From NCBI GenBank assembly GCA_964195405.1, contig CAXMPK010000029.1:44374-108373 (forward strand): 64,000 nucleotides of DNA. The letters are read 5' to 3'. Of this stretch, positions 17,451 through 25,188 are shown piece by piece (position 1 is the stretch's first letter; the number at the start of each line of letters is the position of its first letter). This DNA is from CAXMPK01 sp964195405 (GTDB lineage Bacteria > Actinomycetota > Acidimicrobiia > Spongiisociales > ZC4RG35). The notes beneath the pieces are model-generated. The model did no database searches and had not been told where the DNA came from. It saw only the letters and a list, made by a program, of their open reading frames with translations. A program made the translations under genes and the position numbers.

Positions 17451-18332
17451 CTACGCACCACCGATACAGCTGGGGCCTTGGGGGTAATTGATTGTCAGGA
17501 TTGGCGCCCGCGGAGTCTCCACGACCTGACCGGTGCGGATGATCAAACGATTGTTCTGGTTTTCGACGACGAAACGGTCGAGGTTGCGGGGAGCGGGGCC
17601 GGCAAAATACTGGCCGATCGAATTGTATTTCGACCCATGGCATGGGCACTCAAAACCCTGTGAAGGACCACACCAGGGCACACGACACCCAAGGTGGACA
17701 CACCTTTGGAACAGAGCCATCAGATTGTCTGTGGTGACACTCCTTCCGGCGAACTGCTCGGAGACGGACGAGGCAGGAGCTGGAACGATATAGGCCTTGG
17801 CCTCGGGGACGAACAGTGGCAGGATCGATCCATCTGATGCGAAGACGGCCGTCTGGATTGCGCCGATTTCACCGGCGTCAACATCAGATCCAAATCCTCC
17901 GCTCAGCTTTGGCCAGAAGAACGCCAGATAATAAATCCCCTGCATACCCAAGAATGCGAAAAAGGTGGCGCCAAGTGCCCTGTTGAAGAACTGCCGCCGG
18001 GTAACCCCCGATTCCTCCGGCGCCACCTCGACAACACGCTGAGTCTCCAATACTGCGACTGCAGTCGTCACCGTTTCGGCAGCAGGCTCGATCTCAACCA
18101 CGGCCTCTTCGGCCGCGACCTCGTCGACCGGCTGCTCATCCAGCGTCGGAATGGGATCAACCCGGACACCGTCCATCGAGCGGTCTGACTTCAGCGTCTC
18201 GTTGCTCAGTCCGGCGCCGGCATCGATTGGCTTCTCCTTCTCCGAACGCCGGTAGGCGATCGTAAAGGCGCCTACCGCCCCAAGAATGGCGAATAAGGCC
18301 ACCCCGATCAGGACCATGTCGGTAAAACTCAT
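17451..18332 (-). CDS. qcrA: Rieske iron-sulfur protein of a bc-type complex
   Basis: The Rieske 2Fe-2S motifs are CVHLGC and CPCHGS near 220-245, each with its Cys and His ligand, and a nearby disulfide-type Cys pair. The 293-residue protein starts with a membrane helix (6-27), then an acidic Ala/Val/Glu-rich linker of about 80 residues, then a twin-arginine-like TRRQFFNRA followed by a second hydrophobic segment (about 119-142). The ATG overlaps the cytochrome b C-terminal gene in ATGA. It accepts electrons from quinol at cytochrome b and passes them to the cytochrome c. Confidence 0.93.
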   Translation of the reverse strand: MSFTDMVLIGVALFAILGAVGAFTIAYRRSEKEKPIDAGAGLSNETLKSDRSMDGVRVDPIPTLDEQPVDEVAAEEAVVEIEPAAETVTTAVAVLETQRVVEVAPEESGVTRRQFFNRALGATFFAFLGMQGIYYLAFFWPKLSGGFGSDVDAGEIGAIQTAVFASDGSILPLFVPEAKAYIVPAPASSVSEQFAGRSVTTDNLMALFQRCVHLGCRVPWCGPSQGFECPCHGSKYNSIGQYFAGPAPRNLDRFVVENQNNRLIIRTGQVVETPRAPILTINYPQGPSCIGGA

Positions 18333-19303
18333 TCGAAGTCGACCCAGTCCTTTAAGTCATCAAAGAAGATGCCGTCCTTCCAGGGATATGACCAGTTGAA
18401 CCCCTTCCCTCTGAACAACACGCCGATGATGGTGAGGGTTGCCGAGCCGGCCAGGAAGATGGAATAGAGAAGAATTGCGAATTTGCGGTCGCTGGGTCGA
18501 GTCGACGGGTTCTTGTCAACAAACGGCACCATCATGAAACCGATCAAACCGACGAACAACGGGACTAAGACTCCGGCCACCTGGGGATCGAAATAGCTCA
18601 GCAGCTCCTGAAGCCCCAAGAAGTACCACGGCGCCTTTGATGGGTTGGGTGTGGCGTTGAAGTTGGCTGGATCCAGCAACGGCGAGTGAATGACCACGGC
18701 CATGATCACCAAGATTCCGGTGATTAGAAGCAGCGCTCCGAACTCCATGAGCATTAGGTGTGGCCAGGTATTGACCTTGTCCATCGGCTCGGCTTTGACG
18801 TTTTGAATCGCCCGGGCTTTGACAACCGTGAGCAAGCGTTGGGTGCGGACACCCTCCGGTGTTCCGGTCGGTGGCACCGATGGACGGGGGCTGACCAGCC
18901 CAGCAACCTTGCCGTTGCCACCACCGTTGGTCTCGGGATCCGGTGGCTCGGCTACTTCTTGCTCGTCTTCTCCCACCTGCTCGGCAGGAGAAGACTCAAC
19001 GAGAGCGGCAACCACAACCGGTGTTTTCTCTACTTCAGCCACCGACTCTTCAACAATTGGTTCGGACTCCGATTCGGACTCGAGTTCGGGTTTGCCGCCT
19101 TCCGCAACCATGGCGGCCGGAGACTCAGCCGGATCGGGGTTCTCATCGACTTCAACAACGTCTTCGACCAATGCAGTCACGGGTACTTCGACCGGGGGAC
19201 CTTCGCCTTTCATCTCGGCCAACACCTGCTCAACCGGCACACCTAGCGCCTTGGCCTTCGCCTCTGCCGATCTCCTCAAGAGACTCTCTGGGATTTCAAC
19301 CAT
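18329..19303 (-). CDS. Cytochrome b C-terminal half (subunit IV-like) with extra N-terminal module
   Basis: Residues about 185-324 match the C-terminal cytochrome b/subunit IV part: ATPNPSKAPWYFLGLQELLSY contains the Qo-site region and is followed by three membrane helices. Before it is a Pro/Glu/Ser-rich linker of about 120 residues, including ESESESEP. The first 33 residues form a compact module, IPESLLRRSAEAKAKALGVP-VEQVLAEM. The same module begins two cytochromes of the divergent operon. The ATG at 19303 is fixed by AAGGAG seven bases upstream. Split cytochrome b is normal for b6-type complexes, but this N-terminal addition is not. Confidence 0.9.
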   Translation of the reverse strand: MVEIPESLLRRSAEAKAKALGVPVEQVLAEMKGEGPPVEVPVTALVEDVVEVDENPDPAESPAAMVAEGGKPELESESESEPIVEESVAEVEKTPVVVAALVESSPAEQVGEDEQEVAEPPDPETNGGGNGKVAGLVSPRPSVPPTGTPEGVRTQRLLTVVKARAIQNVKAEPMDKVNTWPHLMLMEFGALLLITGILVIMAVVIHSPLLDPANFNATPNPSKAPWYFLGLQELLSYFDPQVAGVLVPLFVGLIGFMMVPFVDKNPSTRPSDRKFAILLYSIFLAGSATLTIIGVLFRGKGFNWSYPWKDGIFFDDLKDWVDFE

Positions 19304-19313
19304 TGAATACTCC

Positions 19314-20090
19314 TTACAAGGGACCCGAGACGCCGCCATCTTTGCGGACCCGCCAGAAATGAATCGCCATGAAGATCACGATGATGAATGGGAACGCCAG
19401 CACATGGAGCACGTAGAAGCGAAGCAAGGTGGCTCCGCTTACCTCGACACCCGCAAGCAGGGCGAATTTGACCTGGTCACCGATGATCGGCGAGAAACCA
19501 GCCATATTGGAGCCCACTGTCACGGCCCACAAGGCCAATTGGTCCCATGGCAGCAGGTATCCGGAGAAAGACAGGAACAGTGTCAGGAAAAGAAGCACGA
19601 CTCCAACTACCCAGTTGAACTCACGTGGCGGCTTGTAGGCACCGTGATAGAAGACACGGCTCATGTGGAGAAACACCGACAACACCATGAGGTGAGCTCC
19701 CCATCGGTGGATGTTTCTCACCAATGAACCAAACGCCACATCGGTGGAGAGCGCCTGCATGTCGGGATAGGCCAGCTCAGCGGTTGGCGTGTAATAGAAC
19801 ATCAAGAAGATGCCGGTGATGGTGAGGACGATGAACAAGAAGAAGCTGAGACCACCGAGACACAAGGTGTAGGAAAGCTTGACACCATGACGCTTCACCT
19901 TGACGGGATGGAGGTGGTAGAGGACGTTGTTCATCACGACATAAGAACGGTTTCTGGGGCTGTCCGAGTAGCCCTGCTTGAAAGGCGAGCCGGGACGGAG
20001 GATGGCTCCGACAAGCTGGCTGTTCCACAGTTTCTCGTTGGTCTCCTTAACCCGCTCTTTGAGCCCAACTTTGCCGTTGCCGTTAGCCAT
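19314..20090 (-). CDS. qcrB: Cytochrome b N-terminal half (b6-like)
   Basis: This is the heme-bearing part of a split cytochrome b: 258 residues with four membrane helices. Heme-ligand histidines appear in LVRNIHRWGAHLMVLSVFLHMSR and in FYVLHVLAFPFIIVIFMAIH. The Qo-site helix SFSGYLLPWDQLALWA is intact. It oxidises menaquinol and moves electrons across the membrane. The neighbouring gene supplies the missing C-terminal helices ten bases downstream. The N-terminal 50 residues are polar and lie before the first helix. Confidence 0.94.
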   Translation of the reverse strand: MANGNGKVGLKERVKETNEKLWNSQLVGAILRPGSPFKQGYSDSPRNRSYVVMNNVLYHLHPVKVKRHGVKLSYTLCLGGLSFFLFIVLTITGIFLMFYYTPTAELAYPDMQALSTDVAFGSLVRNIHRWGAHLMVLSVFLHMSRVFYHGAYKPPREFNWVVGVVLLFLTLFLSFSGYLLPWDQLALWAVTVGSNMAGFSPIIGDQVKFALLAGVEVSGATLLRFYVLHVLAFPFIIVIFMAIHFWRVRKDGGVSGPL

Positions 20091-20108
20091 GTGAGTTAGA
20101 CATCTCTC

Positions 20109-20558
20109 CTACCAGCGCATTCCATACGAGTACCCATTCTTGAAGTCACGCTGCCCAGTGTCGAAATCCCATGGGCGACGGTCGAGACCGAGTTCCGACG
20201 CCTGATCTGCCAACGAGCCTTCGAATTTGCCAAGAGTGATGACATTGGTCGGGCACCGATCGATACACAGCGCGCATCGGGTGCACTCGTCCTCGTCAAC
20301 GATGAAGAAACCGTAATTCTGTTCGTCGTCCTGTGGGTGGTCGACATTGACAGCCTCCGTGATCGCGTCCAGTGAGAGATAGTGGATACACTTCCAGGGG
20401 CAGATGTCGACACAGCCTTCGCAAAGGATGCACTCCGACTGGTCGATGTGAAGGAACTGCTTAGGACGCAATTTGTCCGTGAAATAGTCACCGTCCACAA
20501 CGGCAAGCTGGTAGTCATCCCGGATCGGTGGGGTCTCATCAACTACTCCCTTGGGCAT
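20109..20558 (-). CDS. Dicluster 4Fe-4S ferredoxin in the bc-complex operon
   Basis: The 149-residue soluble protein has two 4Fe-4S motifs: CILCEGCVDICPW near 43-55 and CTRCALCIDRCP near 90-101, about 45 residues apart. The C-terminal 45 residues are polar with no cluster. No membrane segment is seen. It starts in a one-base overlap (TGATG) with the membrane protein gene upstream and is followed by cytochrome b. A ferredoxin is not a standard bc-complex subunit. It may form an extra electron entry or exit point on the cytoplasmic side. Confidence 0.88.
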   Translation of the reverse strand: MPKGVVDETPPIRDDYQLAVVDGDYFTDKLRPKQFLHIDQSECILCEGCVDICPWKCIHYLSLDAITEAVNVDHPQDDEQNYGFFIVDEDECTRCALCIDRCPTNVITLGKFEGSLADQASELGLDRRPWDFDTGQRDFKNGYSYGMRW

Positions 20559-21238
20559 CAGCCATCACCTTTGACCAAGGGGCGTCCGTATGGTGACTTC
20601 TGTTCGACTTGCTGGGCACTAGCCGGGCGACCCTTCTTGATGTTTTGGATCTGGATCGCCAGGACAGCACCAAGCCCTAGCAACGCCAGGACATAAGTCT
20701 GAGAAATAGTGTCCTTGATCACTTTGTAACTGATCTCAACCGCGTTCCCCAACACCAAGATCGGCGGGATCACCAGGAATGTGTCGTTGCCCCACTCCAA
20801 ATCGGTCTGTGCAAAGTTGAGCCACTCGGAGGGAACGATCCCGAAGAAGAAAAGGAGGGCGACCCAGGTGATCATTGCCGCAACCGTGGCCCGAGCCCAG
20901 GTCATTCTCTGGTTGAGAACCCAAAGCATCAAAGCGCCGATCAAGGCAAACGTGGTGGCACCCCCGATGATGAGATAGGCAGCACCTTTCCACAAGACAC
21001 CTCTTGGGAACCAGTTCATGGTGTCGACGACAAAAGGCATTTCGATCCCGTTGACCACCTCGGTTTCGGGGAAGCTGGCCCAATGGAGCCAGATAATTCC
21101 GAGCACCAGACCAATGAGTCCACCAAGTAGCAGGACGAGGCCAATCGTCTTGCGCTTTGCGTCGCTCAGTTCTCCTAGGCGGTACATCTCAATGACATCT
21201 CTGGGTGGGTCCGGGTGTGTCCATTCGCTGTTGGCCAT
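20558..21238 (-). CDS. Membrane protein, first gene of the bc-complex operon
   Basis: A 226-residue protein with about five hydrophobic helices at roughly 32-52, 84-110, 117-136, 152-172 and 178-196. A periplasm-type loop (HWASFPETEVVNGIEMPFVV) separates the first two. I do not recognise a family. No heme or metal motif is present. It leads the operon, with TGATG coupling to the ferredoxin gene. That arrangement suggests it anchors the ferredoxin or forms a subunit of the bc complex. Confidence 0.75.
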   Translation of the reverse strand: MANSEWTHPDPPRDVIEMYRLGELSDAKRKTIGLVLLLGGLIGLVLGIIWLHWASFPETEVVNGIEMPFVVDTMNWFPRGVLWKGAAYLIIGGATTFALIGALMLWVLNQRMTWARATVAAMITWVALLFFFGIVPSEWLNFAQTDLEWGNDTFLVIPPILVLGNAVEISYKVIKDTISQTYVLALLGLGAVLAIQIQNIKKGRPASAQQVEQKSPYGRPLVKGDG

Positions 21239-21368
21239 TTTCTACCACACGACGGGGTCGCGTATATAACCCACGCAGCGGTATTGGCTCGTATTGAAAT
21301 GTAGCGGCGGAATGGATTCTGGAAGTAGTTATGCTCCCGCCGGTCTCATCGTTTGACAGGGAAGACGC
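21239..21368. promoter_or_regulatory. Divergent promoter region between bc-complex and cbb3-like operons
   Basis: 130 bp separate the two divergent respiratory operons, so both are probably controlled here. A TATATA at 21263-21268 (minus-strand TTATATACG) is a candidate -10 box about 30 bp before the minus-strand ATG. No full Rex operator was found by eye. GGGAAG upstream of the TTG at 21369 is a weak ribosome-binding site. Confidence 0.4.
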
Positions 21369-22808
21369 TTGGCCGAGACCCAGACAGCACAGATTCGAGC
21401 CCTTTTGGGCGGTGGAACGAGCGAAGACCGTGTGGCTGCCACCCACTTCATGGTCGGAGCCGGTTTCCTCGTGTTAGGCGGTGCCTTGGCCCTCCTCGCC
21501 TTGCTGTCGATCCGCTTCGCCGACTTGTTCCCCATCACCTACGGGAGGCTCGAGCCGATGGCAAATCTGACCTTGATGTTTGGCTTTGTTGTTGTCTCTC
21601 TGGTGGGTGGCATCTACTACGTGCTTCCGCGGCTGACTGGCACCCGACTTTGGAGCGCTGATCTCGCCGCCTCAGGTCTGTTGGGCATCTCCGGGCTTGT
21701 CGTCTTGGGGCTGTTGGTCATCGGGTTTGGATTTGGCAGTGGACGTCAGCCTCTTGGACTCCCGTGGTGGTTCCACATCCCGATGCTTCTTCTCCTAACG
21801 CTGCCGCTGATCATCACTGTCGGAACGATCAACAGACGTGAGGAGAAGCGGAGCTTTGTGACTCTCTGGTTCGTAATGGGCGGGGTTGTCTGGCTCCCTC
21901 TTCTGTACCTCGCATACTTCGTCGGGGATTTGCCTTCACTCGGTGCTGTTGCTGTCGAGTATTCCAACGTTTTCTTGTCGGCCGGTTTCGTGACAATGTT
22001 CGTTTTCACCGTGGGTACGGGTCTCTTCTATTACACGGTGGTCAGGGAGCTCGACGTGTCCCTGGCCAGTCGTCAGTTGGCTCTGGTCGGTTTCTGGTCT
22101 CTTGGGTTTGCCGCTGCGTGGTGGGGCGCCGCTCAGCTTATTTTTGGGCCGGCACCGGCTTGGGTCGCCGGGGTGGCTGCTGCACTTGGTCTGGCGTTTC
22201 CGATCGGAACCCTCGCCAACGCCGCCAACGTCTCTTTGACCCTGGAGGGCTCGTGGGGCGATCTGTCCGAGAAGCCCGGTGTCACTGCCGGGATATACGG
22301 TCTTTATCTCGCCGTCGCCGTTGCAACACTCGCCGCTCTCGCCGGATTCAGGTCTATCGCCTCCGTCACGTCGCTGACTGCTTTTTGGGAAGCAATCGAA
22401 TACGCGGCAATTGCCGGTCCCGGTGCCCTACTCGTCGCCGGTGTCAGCTTCTCCGCCTTACCGCGTCTGGTGGGTCGAGAGATTTCCTCACTCAAGAGAG
22501 CTCGATCATTCAGCCGCCTTACCGTTATCGGGTCTATCGGCACTCTTCTGTTCATGTCTGCCGCCGGGATTCTCTCCGGCTATTCGTGGATAGGCGGATC
22601 GAACACGGCGGCGTACATCGATGCAGGTGAGGGATGGGCGGCGGGGCTTGGGACCAGTTTCGAGACACTCATGCTGGTTGCCATTGGTTTCGCCTTCGTT
22701 ACTTTCGCCGGCCAGCTTGCTTACGCTGCCACGATTTTCGGCACCGTCACCACCGGTAAGGCAACCACTCAGGAAGTTCTTGTCAGTAGGGAACCTGGCG
22801 ATGAGTGA
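21369..22808 (+). CDS. cbb3 oxidase subunit I homologue lacking heme and copper histidines
   Basis: The 479-residue, about 12-helix protein aligns with CcoN over its length. TYGRLEPMANLTLMFGF matches the CcoN helix II stretch, GLFYYTVVREL matches GMMYYFVPKQ, and FSALPRLVGRE matches LYHLIPRLFGRE. Yet it has only two histidines (26 and 136). The low-spin heme ligand is Ala65, the CuB pair position is WWGAAQL (Ala255, Gln256), and there is no His in the HxH helix before PRLVGRE. It therefore cannot bind the normal hemes or CuB. It starts with TTG at 21369 and is coupled to two cytochrome c genes. It is probably a structural or electron-relay subunit rather than an oxidase. Confidence 0.8.
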   Translation: MAETQTAQIRALLGGGTSEDRVAATHFMVGAGFLVLGGALALLALLSIRFADLFPITYGRLEPMANLTLMFGFVVVSLVGGIYYVLPRLTGTRLWSADLAASGLLGISGLVVLGLLVIGFGFGSGRQPLGLPWWFHIPMLLLLTLPLIITVGTINRREEKRSFVTLWFVMGGVVWLPLLYLAYFVGDLPSLGAVAVEYSNVFLSAGFVTMFVFTVGTGLFYYTVVRELDVSLASRQLALVGFWSLGFAAAWWGAAQLIFGPAPAWVAGVAAALGLAFPIGTLANAANVSLTLEGSWGDLSEKPGVTAGIYGLYLAVAVATLAALAGFRSIASVTSLTAFWEAIEYAAIAGPGALLVAGVSFSALPRLVGREISSLKRARSFSRLTVIGSIGTLLFMSAAGILSGYSWIGGSNTAAYIDAGEGWAAGLGTSFETLMLVAIGFAFVTFAGQLAYAATIFGTVTTGKATTQEVLVSREPGDE

Positions 22809-23589
22809 CCTCGTCGCCGCCGCCGCCGCCGCGATGGGTCTTCCCGAGGTACTGGTCCAACGGTCTGCCGAAGCTAGAGCTGCTGACACCGGGGCAAGCG
22901 TCGACGACCTGCTCGCTGCATGGGCAGGTGGAGCACCGGCACCCGCAGCGGTGTCTGCCGAACCGGTGGTGGGTGATGCTCCGACGGAGGAGCCTGCCGC
23001 CCCTGAAGTGGTGATCGAGGTGCCAGCTCAAGCGCCAGCCGAAGTACCAGGCGAAGTACCAGCCCAAGCGCCAGCCGAAGCGCCGGTTGCTGCGCTTGCC
23101 TCGGAGGAGAGGCACGGCCCCTATGTGCCCCCGGTCCTGGTCGGGAGTCGGGACAACCCGATGACAGTTCTTGTCGGTGCCGTCGCTCTGTTCGTCTTGG
23201 TGGCACTCGTTGGCCTGGTTGGACCTTCGCTCCAGGCCGAAACACCCGGAGCCCTGTCAACCAACCTCCCATACACCCAGCTGGCAGTGGACGGACAAGA
23301 GATTTATGGCAACCTCGGCTGCGCCGCCTGTCACACCCAGATGGTGCGGCCGGTCATCGCGGACGTGGGGCTGGGCCGGGTCACGCTCAACGACAGCAAC
23401 CAGATACTCGGCACCCGCCGCTTTGGGCCCGACCTTTCCAACGTTGGCTCGCGTGTTTCCGCCACGCAGCTACAAGCCACCGTCGAAGGGCAACTCAACG
23501 GGCATCCGAAGTACACCATCAACCCTCAGGACATGAGTGCGTTGGTGGCGTATTTGAGTGAATCGGTCACGGCCGGAGAAGACGGATGA
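22801..23589 (+). CDS. CcoO-like membrane-anchored cytochrome c with shared N-terminal module
   Basis: This is a 262-residue protein. Residues 12-44 are the module LPEVLVQRSAEARAADTG-ASVDDLLAAWAGG. A Pro/Ala/Glu linker with a 36-bp coding repeat follows, then one membrane helix (about 122-143). The cytochrome domain contains GCAACHTQMVRPV, the CcoO type of heme c site, with likely Met ligand in NPQDMSALV. The ATG overlaps the previous gene by eight bases. It is about the length of CcoO and should be the partner of the His-less CcoN homologue. Confidence 0.87.
   Translation: MSDLVAAAAAAMGLPEVLVQRSAEARAADTGASVDDLLAAWAGGAPAPAAVSAEPVVGDAPTEEPAAPEVVIEVPAQAPAEVPGEVPAQAPAEAPVAALASEERHGPYVPPVLVGSRDNPMTVLVGAVALFVLVALVGLVGPSLQAETPGALSTNLPYTQLAVDGQEIYGNLGCAACHTQMVRPVIADVGLGRVTLNDSNQILGTRRFGPDLSNVGSRVSATQLQATVEGQLNGHPKYTINPQDMSALVAYLSESVTAGEDG
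23020..23091 (+). repeat. 36-bp coding tandem repeat in the Pro/Ala linker
   Basis: Two copies (23020-23055 and 23056-23091) encode VPAQAPAEVPGE and VPAQAPAEAPVA. They lie between the N-terminal module and the membrane helix of the CcoO-like protein, where length variation is likely tolerated. Confidence 0.8.
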
Positions 23590-24623
23590 GTCTCACTGGC
23601 GCCGCCGCCGCCATGGGTCTTCCCGAGGAGCTGGTACAACGCTCCGCCGAAGCGAGGGCAGCCGATACCGGAGCGACGGTCGACGAAATCCTGGCGGCTT
23701 GGGCAGGAGGCGAGACAGCTCCAGCTTCAGCGCCGGCCGAACCCGCAACCGAATCGCCTGTTGAGGACGTTGAGCCGGAGACGGTGCCCGATGTAATCGA
23801 GGCGATCCCTTCTCCCCCGGTCATCGAGACAACTACCGAATCGACTTCCGAGGGCGGACAAGCCACACGAGCCCCGCTTCCCACTGAGGTCACCGCGGCT
23901 GAGGCCAGACGTCTTCCCGAGGTGGTCACGGTGCCCACAGCCGGCATCAAAGAGCAAACCAACTTCGTGATTCCGAAATGGCTCACCGTGGTGATGTTGG
24001 TCGTGCCGCTTTTTGCCCTTTTTGCCCTGGGCGGGGCCTCGACCGGTGCATGCGGTGAGGCCACCGAACTCGAGACAAATGTCGTGACTGGCGAGATCGT
24101 CAACTGCGACGGTTCCGAGTTCACCGGCTCGGAAATCGGCGGAGGTGGCACCGACTTCATCGCCCTTGGCGGAGATATCTACAACGGCGCAGCCGTCACC
24201 GGCGTGAATTGTGCGGGTTGTCATGGGGCCAACGGCCAGGGTGCCGGTGCCTTCCCCGCCTTGACTGGAGTCCTCACCACATTCGGGACCTGCACAGACC
24301 ACATCGAGTGGGTCACTGGTGGCTCCAGTGCCTTCACCGGGCAGGGCAGCTACGGCGACACCAACAAACCGGTGAGCGGCGGGATGCCGGCATTCGGCGG
24401 ATCTCTAAGTGCCGACCAGATCGCGGCAGTTGCGGCGTTTGAACGGGTCCGTTTTGGCGGAGACGACTCAGACACTGCGCCCGTAGATTGTGGCTTGGTC
24501 GCCGAAACCAGCAGTGACGACAGCGCCGGCAGTGAAGGCAGCACTGAGGGCGGCGGCAATGGCGAAGATGAAGACAACGCCGACGGGGACACAACGGATG
24601 CCTCCGCCGCCCATCTCGGCTAG
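23586..24623 (+). CDS. Membrane-anchored cytochrome c with shared N-terminal module
   Basis: The 345-residue protein repeats the N-terminal module at 10-42 (LPEELVQRSAEARAADTG-ATVDEILAAWAGG), followed by a Pro/Glu/Thr-rich linker, one membrane helix (about 131-153) and one cytochrome c domain with VNCAGCHGANGQGAG and Met in SGGMPAFGG. Extra cysteines (in GACGEA, VNCDG, GTCTD) may form disulfides. The last 50 residues are Gly/Asp/Glu-rich. It overlaps the CcoO-like gene in ATGA. The DNA of the module is clearly similar to that of its neighbour, so the two arose by duplication. It plays the part of CcoP but has a single heme. Confidence 0.86.
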   Translation: MSLTGAAAAMGLPEELVQRSAEARAADTGATVDEILAAWAGGETAPASAPAEPATESPVEDVEPETVPDVIEAIPSPPVIETTTESTSEGGQATRAPLPTEVTAAEARRLPEVVTVPTAGIKEQTNFVIPKWLTVVMLVVPLFALFALGGASTGACGEATELETNVVTGEIVNCDGSEFTGSEIGGGGTDFIALGGDIYNGAAVTGVNCAGCHGANGQGAGAFPALTGVLTTFGTCTDHIEWVTGGSSAFTGQGSYGDTNKPVSGGMPAFGGSLSADQIAAVAAFERVRFGGDDSDTAPVDCGLVAETSSDDSAGSEGSTEGGGNGEDEDNADGDTTDASAAHLG

Positions 24624-24871
24624 AGCAGTCTCAGCCTCTTTCGAAGGGCTTTGGGGTCGGCAATGATCCCTTCCGCCAGCACGATTCTGTCTGGCCCCAA
24701 AACCACCGGAATCCTTATTCCGTAAAGAGCGACAAGGTGATCGTCGGTGTCGATCTCCACTTCCTCCACTTCTGCCCCGATACGCCGGGCCTCCGCCAGA
24801 ACAATGGGGCGGGCTTCATCACAAAGATGACATTCGGCACGGGTTAGAAAAGTCAGGGTAGAAACACTCAA
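24620..24871 (-). CDS. Glutaredoxin-like thioredoxin-fold protein
   Basis: An 83-residue protein with the redox motif RAECHLCDEA near the N-terminus and the cis-Pro in IRIPVVLG. This pattern fits the glutaredoxin-like DUF836 group. It is likely a small thiol reductant; partners are unknown. It starts with TTG at 24871, overlapping the stop of a short upstream frame as TTGA. Its 3' end overlaps the cytochrome c gene by four bases on the opposite strand. Confidence 0.8.
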   Translation of the reverse strand: MSVSTLTFLTRAECHLCDEARPIVLAEARRIGAEVEEVEIDTDDHLVALYGIRIPVVLGPDRIVLAEGIIADPKALRKRLRLL

Positions 24872-24910
24872 GAAACTACTCTCAGTGGCCGATAAGCATC
24901 ATGCATGCAG

Positions 24911-25009
24911 GAAGGAGGGCATTCCGTTTCCCTCATACCTAGAGCACGTTCGCTCAAGGTGTGAACGGATAGCCTCCCAGCCCGCCCCACGGTGACGGAA
25001 TCCTCCTTC
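24911..25009. ncRNA. Candidate structured RNA or leader between grx-like and SAM hydrolase genes
   Basis: Outer arms GAAGGAGG-GC-ATTCCGT (24911-24927) and ACGGAATCCTCCTTC (24995-25009) pair over 15 bases apart from a two-base bulge. Inside, ACCT-A-GAGC and GCTC-A-AGGT form a second interrupted stem. A strong GC hairpin follows at 25015-25042. On the plus strand this looks like a small RNA with terminator. On the minus strand it would be a structured leader of the glutaredoxin-like gene. It matches no RNA family I know. A weak 47-codon frame also crosses it on the minus strand. Confidence 0.4.
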
Positions 25010-25014
25010 ATGTA

Positions 25015-25042
25015 GTCGAGGCCCCCTTTTGGGGGCCTCGAC
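25015..25042. terminator. Strong 12-bp GC-rich hairpin, probable terminator
   Basis: The arms GTCGAGGCCCCC and GGGGGCCTCGAC form a perfect 12-bp stem closed by TTTT. No U-run follows on either strand. It could end the SAM hydrolase transcript (minus) or a plus-strand small RNA. Confidence 0.65.
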
Positions 25043-25089
25043 ATGCGTTCGGCTCTCACAAGCGTGCGAAGCCCTTACGATCGATTCCC

Positions 25090-25188
25090 GTGCGTCCTGC
25101 CACTGCCATCGTGATCCTGATTCTGCTGGGCATCATCGCCATCGCAGGGATCATTCAGCTTTGGTTGATCTATTCGCCGCCAAGCTGA
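25090..25188 (+). CDS. Possible 32-aa single-span membrane microprotein
   Basis: From GTG 25090 the frame encodes RPATAIVILILLGIIAIAGI followed by IQLWLIYSPPS, an almost perfect membrane helix. No ribosome-binding site is seen. Its last 38 bases overlap the 3' end of the convergent SAM hydrolase gene. The hydrophobic pattern is the only support, so it may be chance. Confidence 0.3.
   Translation: MRPATAIVILILLGIIAIAGIIQLWLIYSPPS

Noticed and set aside
18819..19727. 302-codon plus-strand open frame opposite the cytochrome b genes
   Set aside because: Low-complexity Ser/Thr-rich translation with no family resemblance; it mirrors the acidic linker of a real gene on the other strand.
24868..25059. 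Minus-strand frame (64 codons) upstream of the glutaredoxin-like gene as a real gene
   Set aside because: Its sequence coincides with the paired arms of the structured region; the translation has no conserved feature and no placed ribosome-binding site.
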